In this document: in pieces, positions 42,182 to 50,940 of the stretch | Layout of the letters: every line of letters begins with the position of its first letter | Numbering within the stretch: the first letter of the stretch is position 1 | Assembly: GCA_028691975.1 (NCBI GenBank) | Contig: JAQUYF010000006.1 | Coordinates: 1-54,416 of the forward strand | Direction: 5' to 3' | Source of the DNA: Bacteroidales bacterium | GTDB lineage: Bacteria > Bacteroidota > Bacteroidia > Bacteroidales > UBA932 | DNA: 54,416 nucleotides | The notes under the pieces: generated by a model | Seen by the model: the letters and a program-made list of their open reading frames with translations, nothing else | Told to the model about the DNA's origin: nothing | Database searches by the model: none | Position numbers and translations under genes: made by a program

Positions 42182-43197
42182 CTCATCAGGAATTTATATG
42201 ATCCCGAATTTTTTAAAGCGATGCAAGTGCCCCTTGCAACTGCGCGGAGGGGATCTTCAGCGACATGAAAAGGAATATTAATCTTCTTTGAAAGTCTCTG
42301 GTCAAGCCCTCTCAGGAGTGCGCCGCCCCCTGTGAGGAAAATACCTCTTTGAACGATATCTCCGTAAAGTTCGGGTGGAGTCTGCTCAAGCACTGACAGG
42401 ATTGCCGATTCAATCTTCATAAGGGATTTGTCAAGACAGTTGGCTATCTGCTGGTAAGTAATCTTTGCCTCTACGGGATGTACGGTCATAATATTCGGAC
42501 CGCGAACTGTGAACGGCTCAATATCCTCTTCTAAGTCGGCAACCGCTGCACCGACCTTGACTTTAATCTCTTCTGCCGTGATCTCGCCGACTCTGATATT
42601 GTGCTGCTGGCGAAGATACTGCTGTATCTCTGAAGTAAAGACGTCTCCTGCGACACGGATGCTCTCATCTGCAACGATACCTCCGAGGGATATCACCGCT
42701 ACTTCAGTCGTACCTCCTCCTATGTCTACAATCATATTGCCGGTAGGTGCGGTAACGTCAAGATTGATACCGAGCGCAGCTGCCATAGGTTCGTAGATTA
42801 GAAATATATCACGTCCTCCGGAATGCTCTGAAGCATCACGTACAGCCCTTTTTTCGACTTCCGTACTGCCGGAAGGGATGCAGACTACCATCTTGATACT
42901 TGGAGAGAAGAGGGTCTTTTTATAATTGATCATCTTGATAAATTCGCGAATCATCTGTTCCGAAGCATCGAAGTCTGCAATCACGCCATCTTTCAGAGGG
43001 CGGACCGTCTTGATGTTGGGATTAGTTCTTTCGTGCATTCTTTTAGCCTTTGTTCCGACAGCAATAGGCTTGCCGGTCGTTTTGTCAATGGCCACAATAG
43101 AAGGCTCGTCGATGACTTTTTTGTCATTCATGAAAATGACGGTGTTGGCTGTTCCGAGGTCTATTGCAAGTTCCTGTGTTAAAAATGAAAATGCCAT
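42178..43197 (-). CDS. mreB: Rod-shape determining protein MreB
   Basis: Bacterial actin of 339 residues that guides lateral wall synthesis. ELAIDLGTANTVIFMNDKKV is phosphate loop 1; VVCIPSGSTEVEKRAVRDA, IYEPMAAALGINLDV, MIVDIGGGTTEVAVISLGG (loop 2) and GIFLTGGGALLRGLDQRLS (adenosine site) follow. It lies 24 bases after purH and leads the mre gene set; its presence with RodA/PBP2 indicates rod-shaped cells. Confidence 0.96.
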   Translation of the reverse strand: MAFSFLTQELAIDLGTANTVIFMNDKKVIDEPSIVAIDKTTGKPIAVGTKAKRMHERTNPNIKTVRPLKDGVIADFDASEQMIREFIKMINYKKTLFSPSIKMVVCIPSGSTEVEKRAVRDASEHSGGRDIFLIYEPMAAALGINLDVTAPTGNMIVDIGGGTTEVAVISLGGIVADESIRVAGDVFTSEIQQYLRQQHNIRVGEITAEEIKVKVGAAVADLEEDIEPFTVRGPNIMTVHPVEAKITYQQIANCLDKSLMKIESAILSVLEQTPPELYGDIVQRGIFLTGGGALLRGLDQRLSKKINIPFHVAEDPLRAVARGTCIALKNSGSYKFLMR

Positions 43198-43221
43198 TAT
43201 AGTATATTGTTTTTCTCTTGG

Positions 43222-44757
43222 TTAATGTTTAAAATGTCTGATACCGGTAGTTGCCATCGCAATCTTGTGCCTATCGCAATAGTCAATACTTTCACCGTCC
43301 CGTATCGATCCGCCCGGGTGGATAATTGCAGTTACTCCGGCTTTGTCGGCGATCTCGACACAGTCGGGGAATGGGAAAAAGGCATCCGAAGCCATTACCG
43401 CTCCATGCAGGTCGAAGCCGAATGTTCCTGCTTTTACTATCGCCTGCTTTAAAGCATCGACTCGGGAGGTCTGCCCAATACCGCTTGCGAGAAGCATTCC
43501 GTCTTTTGCCAACACAATGGCATTTGACTTGGAGTGCTTTACTATCTTATTGGCAAAGAGCAGATCTGCAATCTGACTCTCCTGCGGAGAGACTTCGGTC
43601 ACAACCTTCAGATCATCGGCCTTTTCAACCGCCGTGTCCCGCTCCTGTACTAAAAATCCGTCAAACATAGAGCGGACTTTCCTTTTTGAAGGGGTGGTGT
43701 GCCGGTTGAGGAGTATTATTCTGTTCTTTTTCTCTTTCAGGATTGTAAGGGCTTCATCGTCGTATGCAGGAGCAATAATTACTTCAAAAAAGATCTTTCC
43801 GATCTCGCGGGCTGCCTCTGCATCAATGGCTGTATTGGAGATAATAATACCTCCGTAGGCGGAAACAGGATCGGCGGCAAGTGCATCTTTCCATGCCTTG
43901 AGTACCGTCTCTCTTGATGCGCAGCCACAGGCATTATTGTGCTTAATCACAGCGACTGTGGTCGTGTCGAAGTCGGAAATCAACTCAATTGCCGCTTCAA
44001 TGTCAAGCATATTGTTGTAGGAAATCTCTTTTCCGTGCAACTGCTGCGGAATGGAAGCACTCTCTCCGAAAAAGGATGCATGCTGATGAGGGTTTTCTCC
44101 GTAGCGAAGAGCCTTTGGCTCAAATAGTGTCTCGTTAAATGCCTCAATAGTGTTATTTCTGTTGAAATATTTGAATATCTGAGTGTCATAAGCGGAGCTG
44201 GTCAGGAAGGCATAATTTGCGAAGTATTCGCGCTCCTCAAGAGTGCTTTCTCCTCCTCTTGCCTTTAGCAGATTCAGAAGTGGAGCATAACCTCCTTTGC
44301 AGGGAACTATGATAACGTCCTTATAGTTTTTGGCGGCAGCTCTGATAAGAGAGATGCCTCCGATATCAATCTTCTCAATAATCTCTTCATGCGAGGCCCC
44401 TCCTTTGACGTATTGCTCAAAAGGGTAGAGGTCTACGATCACAAGGTCTATATCCGGAATATCATACTCTCGGGCTTGAGACAGATCTTCTGCCATATCC
44501 CTGCGATAGAGAATACCTCCGAAGATCTTTGGATGCAGTGTCTTTACTCTGCCTCCAAAAATGGACGGATAACCTGTCAAATCTTCTACTTTGCTGACAG
44601 GCAGGTTAATGTCCTTGATGTAATTGTATGTTCCACCCGTGGAAATCAGCTTTACACCACAATTGACAAGCTCTTTTGCAATCTCATCGATGCCTTCTTT
44701 ATCATATACGGAAATAAGCGCCTGCCGTATTTTTTTAATATCAGGTTTAGTACACAT
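43222..44757 (-). CDS. purH: Bifunctional AICAR transformylase / IMP cyclohydrolase
   Basis: Last two steps of IMP synthesis. It has 511 residues from ATG 44757. The cyclohydrolase domain has ALISVYDKEGIDEIAKEL, LISTGGTYNYI and FGGRVKTLHPKIFGGIL. The transformylase domain has LRYGENPHQHASFFG, AVIKHNNACGCASRE, DPVSAYGGII, and the C-terminal MASDAFFPFPDCVEIADKAG and IIHPGGSIRD. It precedes mreB by 24 bases, the usual Bacteroidetes order. Confidence 0.96.
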   Translation of the reverse strand: MCTKPDIKKIRQALISVYDKEGIDEIAKELVNCGVKLISTGGTYNYIKDINLPVSKVEDLTGYPSIFGGRVKTLHPKIFGGILYRRDMAEDLSQAREYDIPDIDLVIVDLYPFEQYVKGGASHEEIIEKIDIGGISLIRAAAKNYKDVIIVPCKGGYAPLLNLLKARGGESTLEEREYFANYAFLTSSAYDTQIFKYFNRNNTIEAFNETLFEPKALRYGENPHQHASFFGESASIPQQLHGKEISYNNMLDIEAAIELISDFDTTTVAVIKHNNACGCASRETVLKAWKDALAADPVSAYGGIIISNTAIDAEAAREIGKIFFEVIIAPAYDDEALTILKEKKNRIILLNRHTTPSKRKVRSMFDGFLVQERDTAVEKADDLKVVTEVSPQESQIADLLFANKIVKHSKSNAIVLAKDGMLLASGIGQTSRVDALKQAIVKAGTFGFDLHGAVMASDAFFPFPDCVEIADKAGVTAIIHPGGSIRDGESIDYCDRHKIAMATTGIRHFKH

Positions 44758-44788
44758 CACGAATTTTTCAGCGGGTTTTAATAAAAAA

Positions 44789-44826
44789 CAAAATTAGTAA
44801 TAATAACGATAAAAAAATTACTTTTG
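44789..44826. promoter_or_regulatory. Divergent -7 elements of purH and ispD
   Basis: Minus-strand TAATTTTG (44796-44789) for purH and plus-strand TACTTTTG (44819-44826) for ispD, each about 20-35 bases from its ATG. Both lack a good -33 TTG; the gap is very AT rich. Confidence 0.45.
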
Positions 44827-44846
44827 TAACAGATTTTTAAGGGCGA

Positions 44847-45527
44847 ATGGATAAAAAATTTTATACGATAATTTTAGCCGGAGGACGTGGGGAGCGAATG
44901 GGGGCCAAAATCCCCAAACAATTCATTGAAATTGAGGGTAAACCGATATTGAGACATACTATTGAGCGTTTTTTGTCTTTGGATGCGGACATGGAAATTA
45001 TCGTGGTCCTGCCTGAAAATGAGAAAGAAAAATGGATTGCCTATTGCGAAGAAAGCGGTTTTCTGCAGAGGTACATCATTGTTTCGGGAGGAATAACCAG
45101 ATTTCATTCGGTACAGAATGCCTTGAAATATGTGCCGAAAGGGACAATTGTTGCAGTCCACGACGGCGTCCGTCCATGCCTTGACAAAGAGTTTTTGAGG
45201 GGTCTTTATAAGCAAACAGCCGATGCTCAGGCTTTAATCCCGGTCCTTTCGCCAGTTGAATCCGTGCGTGAAATAGAGCCTGACGGGACATCTATTCCGG
45301 TTGACAGAAGCAAATACGTACTTGTGCAGACACCGCAACTTTTCCACTCGGAGGTGTTGCTCGATGCATATTCTCAAGCATACTCTCCGAAATTTACGGA
45401 TGACGCTTCAGTAGTCGAAGCGGCAGGTTACAAAGTGAAACTTTGCGACGGAAGTCGCGGTAATATCAAAATTACTACACCGGCAGACCTGATTGCGGCA
45501 GGGGCTATTTTGAGGCAGTTGCGTTAG
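44847..45527 (+). CDS. ispD: 2-C-methyl-D-erythritol 4-phosphate cytidylyltransferase
   Basis: Third step of the MEP isoprenoid pathway. It has 226 residues: TIILAGGRGERMGAKIPKQF (nucleotide loop), LPENEKEKWIAYCEE, VSGGITRFHSVQNALKYV, AVHDGVRPCLDKEFL, VDRSKYVLVQTPQLFHSEVL and FTDDASVVEAAGYKV. The related TarI family is excluded by the IspD-like PQLF and DDASVVE motifs. With the polyprenyl synthase it shows isoprenoid synthesis by the MEP route. The end overlaps the convergent Lrp gene by 23 bases. Confidence 0.93.
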   Translation: MDKKFYTIILAGGRGERMGAKIPKQFIEIEGKPILRHTIERFLSLDADMEIIVVLPENEKEKWIAYCEESGFLQRYIIVSGGITRFHSVQNALKYVPKGTIVAVHDGVRPCLDKEFLRGLYKQTADAQALIPVLSPVESVREIEPDGTSIPVDRSKYVLVQTPQLFHSEVLLDAYSQAYSPKFTDDASVVEAAGYKVKLCDGSRGNIKITTPADLIAAGAILRQLR

Positions 45528-45999
45528 GGTAATCTTTTACCCATACCTGGCGCTCAATAGCCTGATCCAGAGAGACCCACGTTTCAGTTTGTTCTACACT
45601 GGGGATATTTTGGATGGTATTGATCAGGATTTCCATCAAGTGATCGTGGTCAAAGCAGTAAATCTTCAGCAGGAGGGCGTGCTGGCCTGTAACAAAGTGG
45701 CATTCAACCACTTCCGATATCTTTTTAAGTGCCTCAACCACTTGGGGATAACTATTTGCTTGAGAGAGGCTTACGCCTACAAAACAACAAACGTTTAATC
45801 CGAGAGCTTTAGGCTTTACGAGAAGGCGTGAACCTGTAATAATACCAAGATTCTCCATTTTCTTCACTCTCTGGTGGATTGCTGCACCGGAAACTCCGCA
45901 CTCACGTGCAATCTCTAAAAACGGCATCCTTGCATTCTTTACGAGAAAACCGAGAATTTTCTGATCAATGCGATCAATCTGGTAGTTATTGTTTATCAT
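45505..45999 (-). CDS. Lrp/AsnC-family transcriptional regulator
   Basis: It has 164 residues. The N-terminal winged HTH is DRIDQKILGFLVKNARMPFL, ARECGVSGAAIHQRVKKMEN, GIITGSRLLVKPKALGLNV; the C-terminal RAM domain is VCCFVGVSLSQANSYPQVVE, VVECHFVTGQHALLLKIYCF. Members respond to amino acids and often repress their own gene. A branched inverted-repeat element lies just upstream and could be bound by it (inference). Confidence 0.92.
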   Translation of the reverse strand: MINNNYQIDRIDQKILGFLVKNARMPFLEIARECGVSGAAIHQRVKKMENLGIITGSRLLVKPKALGLNVCCFVGVSLSQANSYPQVVEALKKISEVVECHFVTGQHALLLKIYCFDHDHLMEILINTIQNIPSVEQTETWVSLDQAIERQVWVKDYPNATASK

Positions 46000-46040
46000 T
46001 TTCGGTACGTTTATTAAATAATTTTTACTCTAAAAACGCA

Positions 46041-46048
46041 CAAAAGTA
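46041..46048 (-). promoter_or_regulatory. -7 element of the Lrp-family gene
   Basis: TACTTTTG on the minus strand (46048-46041), 41 bases before the ATG at 45999. TTG at the correct spacing is absent (the nearest, 46064-46062, is 13 bases away). The branched inverted-repeat element starts 20 bases upstream. Confidence 0.45.
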
Positions 46049-46068
46049 TATAAAAAAATGGCAAAATG

Positions 46069-46171
46069 TTACAGTTTGTAGCAACAAATGTTGGGTAAAA
46101 ACAATACCCTTATACGTAAAATGCTTATCATCAGCACATTACGTATCATTAAAAATGATTTCAAACTGTAA
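46069..46171. other. Multi-branched inverted-repeat element between lrp and topA
   Basis: The 175-base gap between lrp and topA has no ORF but is almost wholly self-complementary. An outer perfect 10-bp pair, TTACAGTTTG (46069-46078) with CAAACTGTAA (46162-46171), encloses four hairpins: CAAC/GTTG (46082-46085/46090-46093), GGTA/TACC (46094-46097/46105-46108), ATACGTAA/TTACGTAT (46112-46119/46139-46146) with an inner TGCT/AGCA, and TCATT/AATGA (46146-46150/46154-46158). Folded on either strand it gives a cloverleaf-like five-helix shape. It may be a structured RNA, a large terminator for topA, a MITE with 10-base terminal repeats, or Lrp sites. See findings. Confidence 0.55.
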
Positions 46172-46174
46172 GGT

Positions 46175-48466
46175 TTACTTTTTTGTCTTGGCTTTTGCTT
46201 TCTCAATGATGGCAAGGCATGCAGCTTCGTCAAGAGATTTCGGATCCGTATTTTTCGGAATTCTGTAATTCTCTTTATCTTGCTTGATATAAGCACCGAA
46301 TCTGCCGTTCAGTACCTGTATCTTGCTTGCTGGGAACTCCGAAATATACTTTTCGCTCTCTTTTTTGATATGCTCTTCAATTAAAGCGATTGCTTCTGCC
46401 TCGGTGATGGTGTATGGATCGTATTTTTTGCCTAAAGAGACAAATGAAGAGTTATATTTGACGTATGGTCCGAAACGCCCTACGGCAGCGATGATGTCGT
46501 ATTCCTGATATTTACCGACCTTGCGTGGAAGTTCAAAGAGTTGAAGGGCCTCTTCCAAAGTTATATTCTCTATAAGTTGCCCTTTTTTCAGGCTGACGAA
46601 CTGCTTTTGCGGATCATCGCTTGTGCCTTTCTGTACAAGTGGTCCGAATCGGCCTATTCTGGCTATAATTGTCTTTCCGCTAACAGGATCCGTACCTATG
46701 ACTCTTTCAGCATTGGTGTGCGCTCTGTCCTGCATGGTCTCGTCAACCTTGACATGGAATGGGGTGTAAAAGTCACGGATGACATCATTCCAGACGAGTT
46801 TGCCGGCTGCAATCTTGTCGAAGTCTTCCTCTACCTTGGCAGTAAAGCCGTAATCCATTATGTCGGTGAAGTGCTGTTCCAGGAAGTCTGTCACCACAAT
46901 TCCTATATTTTCAGGGAAGAGTTTGCTCTTTTCGGAACCTGTATTTTCACTCTTGACAGCCTCGCTGATGTGAGACTCCTGTAGAGTAATCTCGCGGTAT
47001 TTTCTTTCAACTCCGGCCCTGTCACCTTTGATGATATAACCTCTCTTTCCGAGCGTAGATATGGTTGGAGCGTAAGTAGAAGGACGTCCGATGCCGAGTT
47101 CTTCGAGCTTCTTCACAAGACTTGCCTCACTGTATCTCGGCGGTCTTTGAGTGAATCTTTCGGTGGCAGTAATGGCTTGATTGTGCATTGCCTGCCCTTT
47201 GGAAAGCTGTGGAAGAAGAGTCGTGTTTTCATCCTGCTCTTCATCATCTTTTCCCTCTATATATACTTTCAGAAATCCGTCGAATATGATCTTTTCTCCC
47301 TGGATCGAAAATTTTTCCGAGATATTGGATCCTGAGATAAGAATGTCTGTTTTTTCGATTTTGGCGTCAGCCATCTGGGAGGCAATTGTCCTCTTCCAGA
47401 TCAAATTGTAGAGCCTCTTTTCGGCACTTGTTCCTTCGATGGAGGTATTCTTGATATAGGTAGGTCTGATAGCTTCGTGCGCTTCCTGTGCTCCCTTGAC
47501 CTTTGTGCGATAATTCCTGACCTTTGAATACTCTGCTCCGTACATGCTTGTAATGCACTCTTTTGCGGTATTGATAGCCAGTGAGGAGAGGTTGGTCGAG
47601 TCGGTACGCATATAAGTAATAAGTCCGGCTTCATACAACTTCTGAGCGACAGCCATTGTCTGGTTGACAGAAAAACTGAGCTTGCGCGCGGCTTCCTGCT
47701 GCAGAGCTGATGTCGTAAACGGAGCGGCAGGGGTCTTGATGGCTTCTTTTTTCTCTATTGAGGAGATACTGAAGTCGCAGTTTTTACATTTTTCCAAAAA
47801 TGCGACAGCCTCTTCTGCCGTATCGAATTTCTTGTCTAACACACCTTTAAGAGCCTTTTTTGCCCCATCGGGGATGAAAACGCCTTCAACACGGTAAAAT
47901 ATCTGAGGTTGGAAAGATGAGATTTCGCGCTCTCTGTCCACAATAAGCCTGAGTGCTACGGACTGTACACGACCTGCCGAAAGTTTTGGCTGAATCTTTT
48001 TCCACAAAATAGGAGAAAGTTCAAACCCGACCAGACGGTCAAGGACTCTTCTTGCCTGCTGAGCCATGACAAGATTCATATCGATATTGCGCGGAGTATC
48101 GATGGCGTGAAGTATGGCATCTTTTGTAATCTCATGAAATACTATCCTGTGAGTATTGTCGGGCGAGAGCTTCAGCGTCTCATACAAGTGCCATGCAATG
48201 GCCTCCCCTTCACGGTCTTCATCGGATGCGAGCCATACTGTGTCTGCCTTTTTGGCAAGAGATGAAAGCTCTGATACTACCTTCTTCTTATCACTTGATA
48301 TCTCATATTCGGGAACGAACCCATTTGGGATATCAATACCCAGATCTTTCTTTGCAAGATCTCTTATGTGTCCGAAACTTGATTTTACTGTATATCCCTT
48401 TCCAAGAAACTTCTCAATGGTTTTTGCCTTTGCAGGTGACTCCACGATAACTAAATTATCTCCCAT
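46175..48466 (-). CDS. topA: DNA topoisomerase I
   Basis: Type IA enzyme that relaxes negative supercoils. It has 763 residues. The Toprim domain has LVIVESPAKAKTIEKFLG and LASDEDREGEAIAWHL (acidic triad D82, D84, E86); the core has RRVLDRLVGFELSPILWKKI, LSAGRVQSVALRLIVDRE and the nucleophile Tyr285 in GLITYMRTDST. In place of zinc fingers, the C terminus has repeated modules (IARIGRFGPLVQKG, IAAVGRFGPYVKYN, VLNGRFGAYIKQD), the usual Bacteroidetes form. The stop is 4 bases from the branched repeat element. Confidence 0.96.
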   Translation of the reverse strand: MGDNLVIVESPAKAKTIEKFLGKGYTVKSSFGHIRDLAKKDLGIDIPNGFVPEYEISSDKKKVVSELSSLAKKADTVWLASDEDREGEAIAWHLYETLKLSPDNTHRIVFHEITKDAILHAIDTPRNIDMNLVMAQQARRVLDRLVGFELSPILWKKIQPKLSAGRVQSVALRLIVDREREISSFQPQIFYRVEGVFIPDGAKKALKGVLDKKFDTAEEAVAFLEKCKNCDFSISSIEKKEAIKTPAAPFTTSALQQEAARKLSFSVNQTMAVAQKLYEAGLITYMRTDSTNLSSLAINTAKECITSMYGAEYSKVRNYRTKVKGAQEAHEAIRPTYIKNTSIEGTSAEKRLYNLIWKRTIASQMADAKIEKTDILISGSNISEKFSIQGEKIIFDGFLKVYIEGKDDEEQDENTTLLPQLSKGQAMHNQAITATERFTQRPPRYSEASLVKKLEELGIGRPSTYAPTISTLGKRGYIIKGDRAGVERKYREITLQESHISEAVKSENTGSEKSKLFPENIGIVVTDFLEQHFTDIMDYGFTAKVEEDFDKIAAGKLVWNDVIRDFYTPFHVKVDETMQDRAHTNAERVIGTDPVSGKTIIARIGRFGPLVQKGTSDDPQKQFVSLKKGQLIENITLEEALQLFELPRKVGKYQEYDIIAAVGRFGPYVKYNSSFVSLGKKYDPYTITEAEAIALIEEHIKKESEKYISEFPASKIQVLNGRFGAYIKQDKENYRIPKNTDPKSLDEAACLAIIEKAKAKTKK

Positions 48467-48495
48467 AATCCTATAATTGTCAATTTTGCGAAGTG

Positions 48496-48527
48496 CAAAG
48501 TAAGGTATAAAGAAAGTAATTATCCAA
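48496..48527 (-). promoter_or_regulatory. Tentative topA promoter
   Basis: Minus strand: TTG (48527-48525), 21 bases, TTACTTTG (48503-48496), one mismatch in the -7 box, 29 bases before the topA ATG. Confidence 0.35.
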
Positions 48528-48538
48528 ATTTTTATTCC

Positions 48539-48546
48539 TAAATTTG
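48539..48546 (+). promoter_or_regulatory. -7 element of the PBP1A-ddl-prmC-radA unit
   Basis: TAAATTTG fits TAnnTTTG; 39 bases to the ATG at 48586. No TTG at -33. Apparent in-frame codons upstream of 48586 overlap this box and are excluded from the gene. Confidence 0.45.
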
Positions 48547-48585
48547 CAAGAATTGTTTTTTGTAACGAAAGATATTTTTTACAGA

Positions 48586-50934
48586 ATGAAAGATACTACA
48601 AAGAAAAAAATTACCGAGTGGTTTTGGATTATAATCCTTTGTCCCATAGCACTTATTTTGCTATTATTGTTAGGTGTGTCACTCTTCGGGAAGATCCCTT
48701 CTTTCGAAGAGTTGGAAAATCCGAAGAGCAATCTGGCGACTCTGCTGATATCGGAGGACGGGAAAGTAATCAATACTTATCATATCGAAAACAGGTCATA
48801 CGTTAAATACGAAGATTTGCCTAAATCACTGATTGATGCAGCTGTGGCTACTGAAGATGCGAGATTTTATCGCCATTCGGGGATAGATTTCAAAAGCCTC
48901 GGAAGGGTGGCTGTCAAGACTCTGTTTATGCGGGATTCACGTCAGGGAGGCGGCAGCACCATAACCCAGCAACTTGCCAAGACGCTTTTTCCGAGAGATA
49001 CCGTTGAGACCAAATTTCCGGGTGTAAAGCAGGCCAAACTTGTGGTCAGTAAGATGAAAGAGTGGATTACGGCTGTGAAGTTGGAGCGCAACTACACAAA
49101 AGACGAGATTGCGGCAATGTATCTTAATGCCATATTCTTCGGGAGTAATGCTTACGGTATTAAGGCCGCGGCAAATACTTTTTTCGCCAAAGAGACTCAG
49201 GATCTGACGGTTGAAGAGGGGGCCTGTCTTGTGGGCATGGTTAACAAACCCACGCGATACAATCCGGTGATCAATCCGGAAAATTCCCTTAACAGAAGAA
49301 ATCATGTGCTCAAACAGATGGAAAAGTATGGCTACCTTACCAAAGCGGAACACGACTCGATTGTACAGATACCTATAGTGCTTTCATATCAGCAGCAGGA
49401 TCACAACTCCGGACGTGCCCCGTACTTTAGGGATATGCTTCGCCGAGTGATGAATGCAGGTGTTCCCAAGCGCTCTTCCTACAAAGAAGTCGAAGACTTC
49501 AGGGCTGATTCGCTTTCATGGGTACAGGATCCGCTTTACGGCTGGCTGAACAAAAATTTCAAGCCGGACGGCTCAAAATACAATTTGGACAAGGACGGGT
49601 TGAGAATCTATACCACTATCGATTCAAGGATGCAGCAATATGCCGAAGAAGCCGTTGCGGAACATTTGGGCAAAGAGCTGCAAAAGGTCTTTTTTCAGGA
49701 TTTGAAAGGCAAGCGCAATACGCCTTTTTCCAACAATGTAAACAAGAAGACGGTAGATATGCTGATGTCTCAGGCTTTGCACTGGAGTGACCGCTACCGC
49801 GGGATGAAAGCAGCCGGTGCCTCTGACAATGAGATATCCAAATCATTTGCTACCAAGACACAGATGAGAATTTTCTCATGGAATCAGAAAGGATATATCG
49901 ATACGGTGATGACTCCGTATGACTCCATTAAATATTATAAATCAATATTGAGAGGGGCATTTATTGCCTTGGAGCCTTATACCGGCAAGGTGAAGGCATA
50001 CGTAGGCGGTCCGAATTACAAATTTTTCAAGTATGACAATGCCACTCAGGGCAAAAGACAGGTGGGTTCGACTATCAAGCCGTTTCTCTATACACTTGCA
50101 ATGCAGGAGGGCTATAGTCCTTGCGACAAAGTGGTTAACGTGCCTTACTCATTTCCGCTTGCGGATACTGTCTGGACTCCCAAGAGTACGGATAAGGCAG
50201 AGTGGATCGGCAGAACCGTCACGTTGAAATGGGGTTTGACACACAGCTCAAACAATATTTCCGCATACCTGATGAAGCAGTTCGGCCCTGTTGCCATGGT
50301 CGAGATGTGCCGCAAATTAGGTATCAGCAGCTATTTGGATCCTGTTTATTCGCTTTGTGTCGGATCATGCGATCTATCTGTTTATGAGATGGTTGCTGCT
50401 TACAATACATTTCCGGGCAGGGGAGTATATACCTATCCGATGCCGGTGATGAGAATTGAAGATAATGCGGGCAATGTCCTTGCAACTTTCTCTCCTCGAA
50501 AGAAGGAGGCTATCAGCGATCCGACAGCATATCTGATGGTCAATTTGATGCAGGGGGTTGTAAGAGAAGGTACTGCCAGCAGGCTGAAATGGAAGTACAA
50601 TCTGGAGGGCGAGTTGGCCGGAAAGACAGGTACAACCAATGACCAGTCGGACGGATGGTTTATAGGATATGTTCCCAAGCTGACCGCAGGTGTATGGGTA
50701 GGGGCTGAAGATCGTCAGGTCCACTTCGAAAGCCTTTACTATGGCGGAGGTTCCAATATGGCACTCCCAATCTGGGGTATTTTCATGCAGAAAGTATATA
50801 AAGACAAGTCGATAGGTATCGGAAAGGATGATGTCTTTGTGCCACCTCTGGGATGGAATGTCAATTTGGGCTGTACAGGAGATGACAGTGATCTTCAGGG
50901 AGGCAGAAAAGCCGATGAGGGCTATTTTAATTAA
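48586..50934 (+). CDS. Penicillin-binding protein 1A (glycosyltransferase/transpeptidase)
   Basis: Class A PBP of 782 residues from ATG 48586. One N-terminal TM (FWIIILCPIALILLLLLGVS). The GT51 domain has the catalytic Glu90 in AAVATEDARFYRHSGID, GGSTITQQLAKTL (122-134) and AAMYLNAIFFGSNAYGIKAA. The transpeptidase domain has STIK with Ser495, SSN at 554-556 and KTGTT at 680-684. A ~90-residue insert between them (~360-450) is typical of Bacteroidetes PBP1A. It begins a wall-synthesis unit with ddl 6 bases downstream. Confidence 0.95.
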   Translation: MKDTTKKKITEWFWIIILCPIALILLLLLGVSLFGKIPSFEELENPKSNLATLLISEDGKVINTYHIENRSYVKYEDLPKSLIDAAVATEDARFYRHSGIDFKSLGRVAVKTLFMRDSRQGGGSTITQQLAKTLFPRDTVETKFPGVKQAKLVVSKMKEWITAVKLERNYTKDEIAAMYLNAIFFGSNAYGIKAAANTFFAKETQDLTVEEGACLVGMVNKPTRYNPVINPENSLNRRNHVLKQMEKYGYLTKAEHDSIVQIPIVLSYQQQDHNSGRAPYFRDMLRRVMNAGVPKRSSYKEVEDFRADSLSWVQDPLYGWLNKNFKPDGSKYNLDKDGLRIYTTIDSRMQQYAEEAVAEHLGKELQKVFFQDLKGKRNTPFSNNVNKKTVDMLMSQALHWSDRYRGMKAAGASDNEISKSFATKTQMRIFSWNQKGYIDTVMTPYDSIKYYKSILRGAFIALEPYTGKVKAYVGGPNYKFFKYDNATQGKRQVGSTIKPFLYTLAMQEGYSPCDKVVNVPYSFPLADTVWTPKSTDKAEWIGRTVTLKWGLTHSSNNISAYLMKQFGPVAMVEMCRKLGISSYLDPVYSLCVGSCDLSVYEMVAAYNTFPGRGVYTYPMPVMRIEDNAGNVLATFSPRKKEAISDPTAYLMVNLMQGVVREGTASRLKWKYNLEGELAGKTGTTNDQSDGWFIGYVPKLTAGVWVGAEDRQVHFESLYYGGGSNMALPIWGIFMQKVYKDKSIGIGKDDVFVPPLGWNVNLGCTGDDSDLQGGRKADEGYFN

Positions 50935-50940
50935 TATTAT

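Noticed and set aside
46069-46171. tRNA, tmRNA or 4.5S RNA as identity of the branched element
   Set aside because: There is no anticodon arm with T-psi-C/D-loop consensus, no CCA-type acceptor, no tag reading frame and no SRP loop motif; the outer stem is 10 bp and AT rich.
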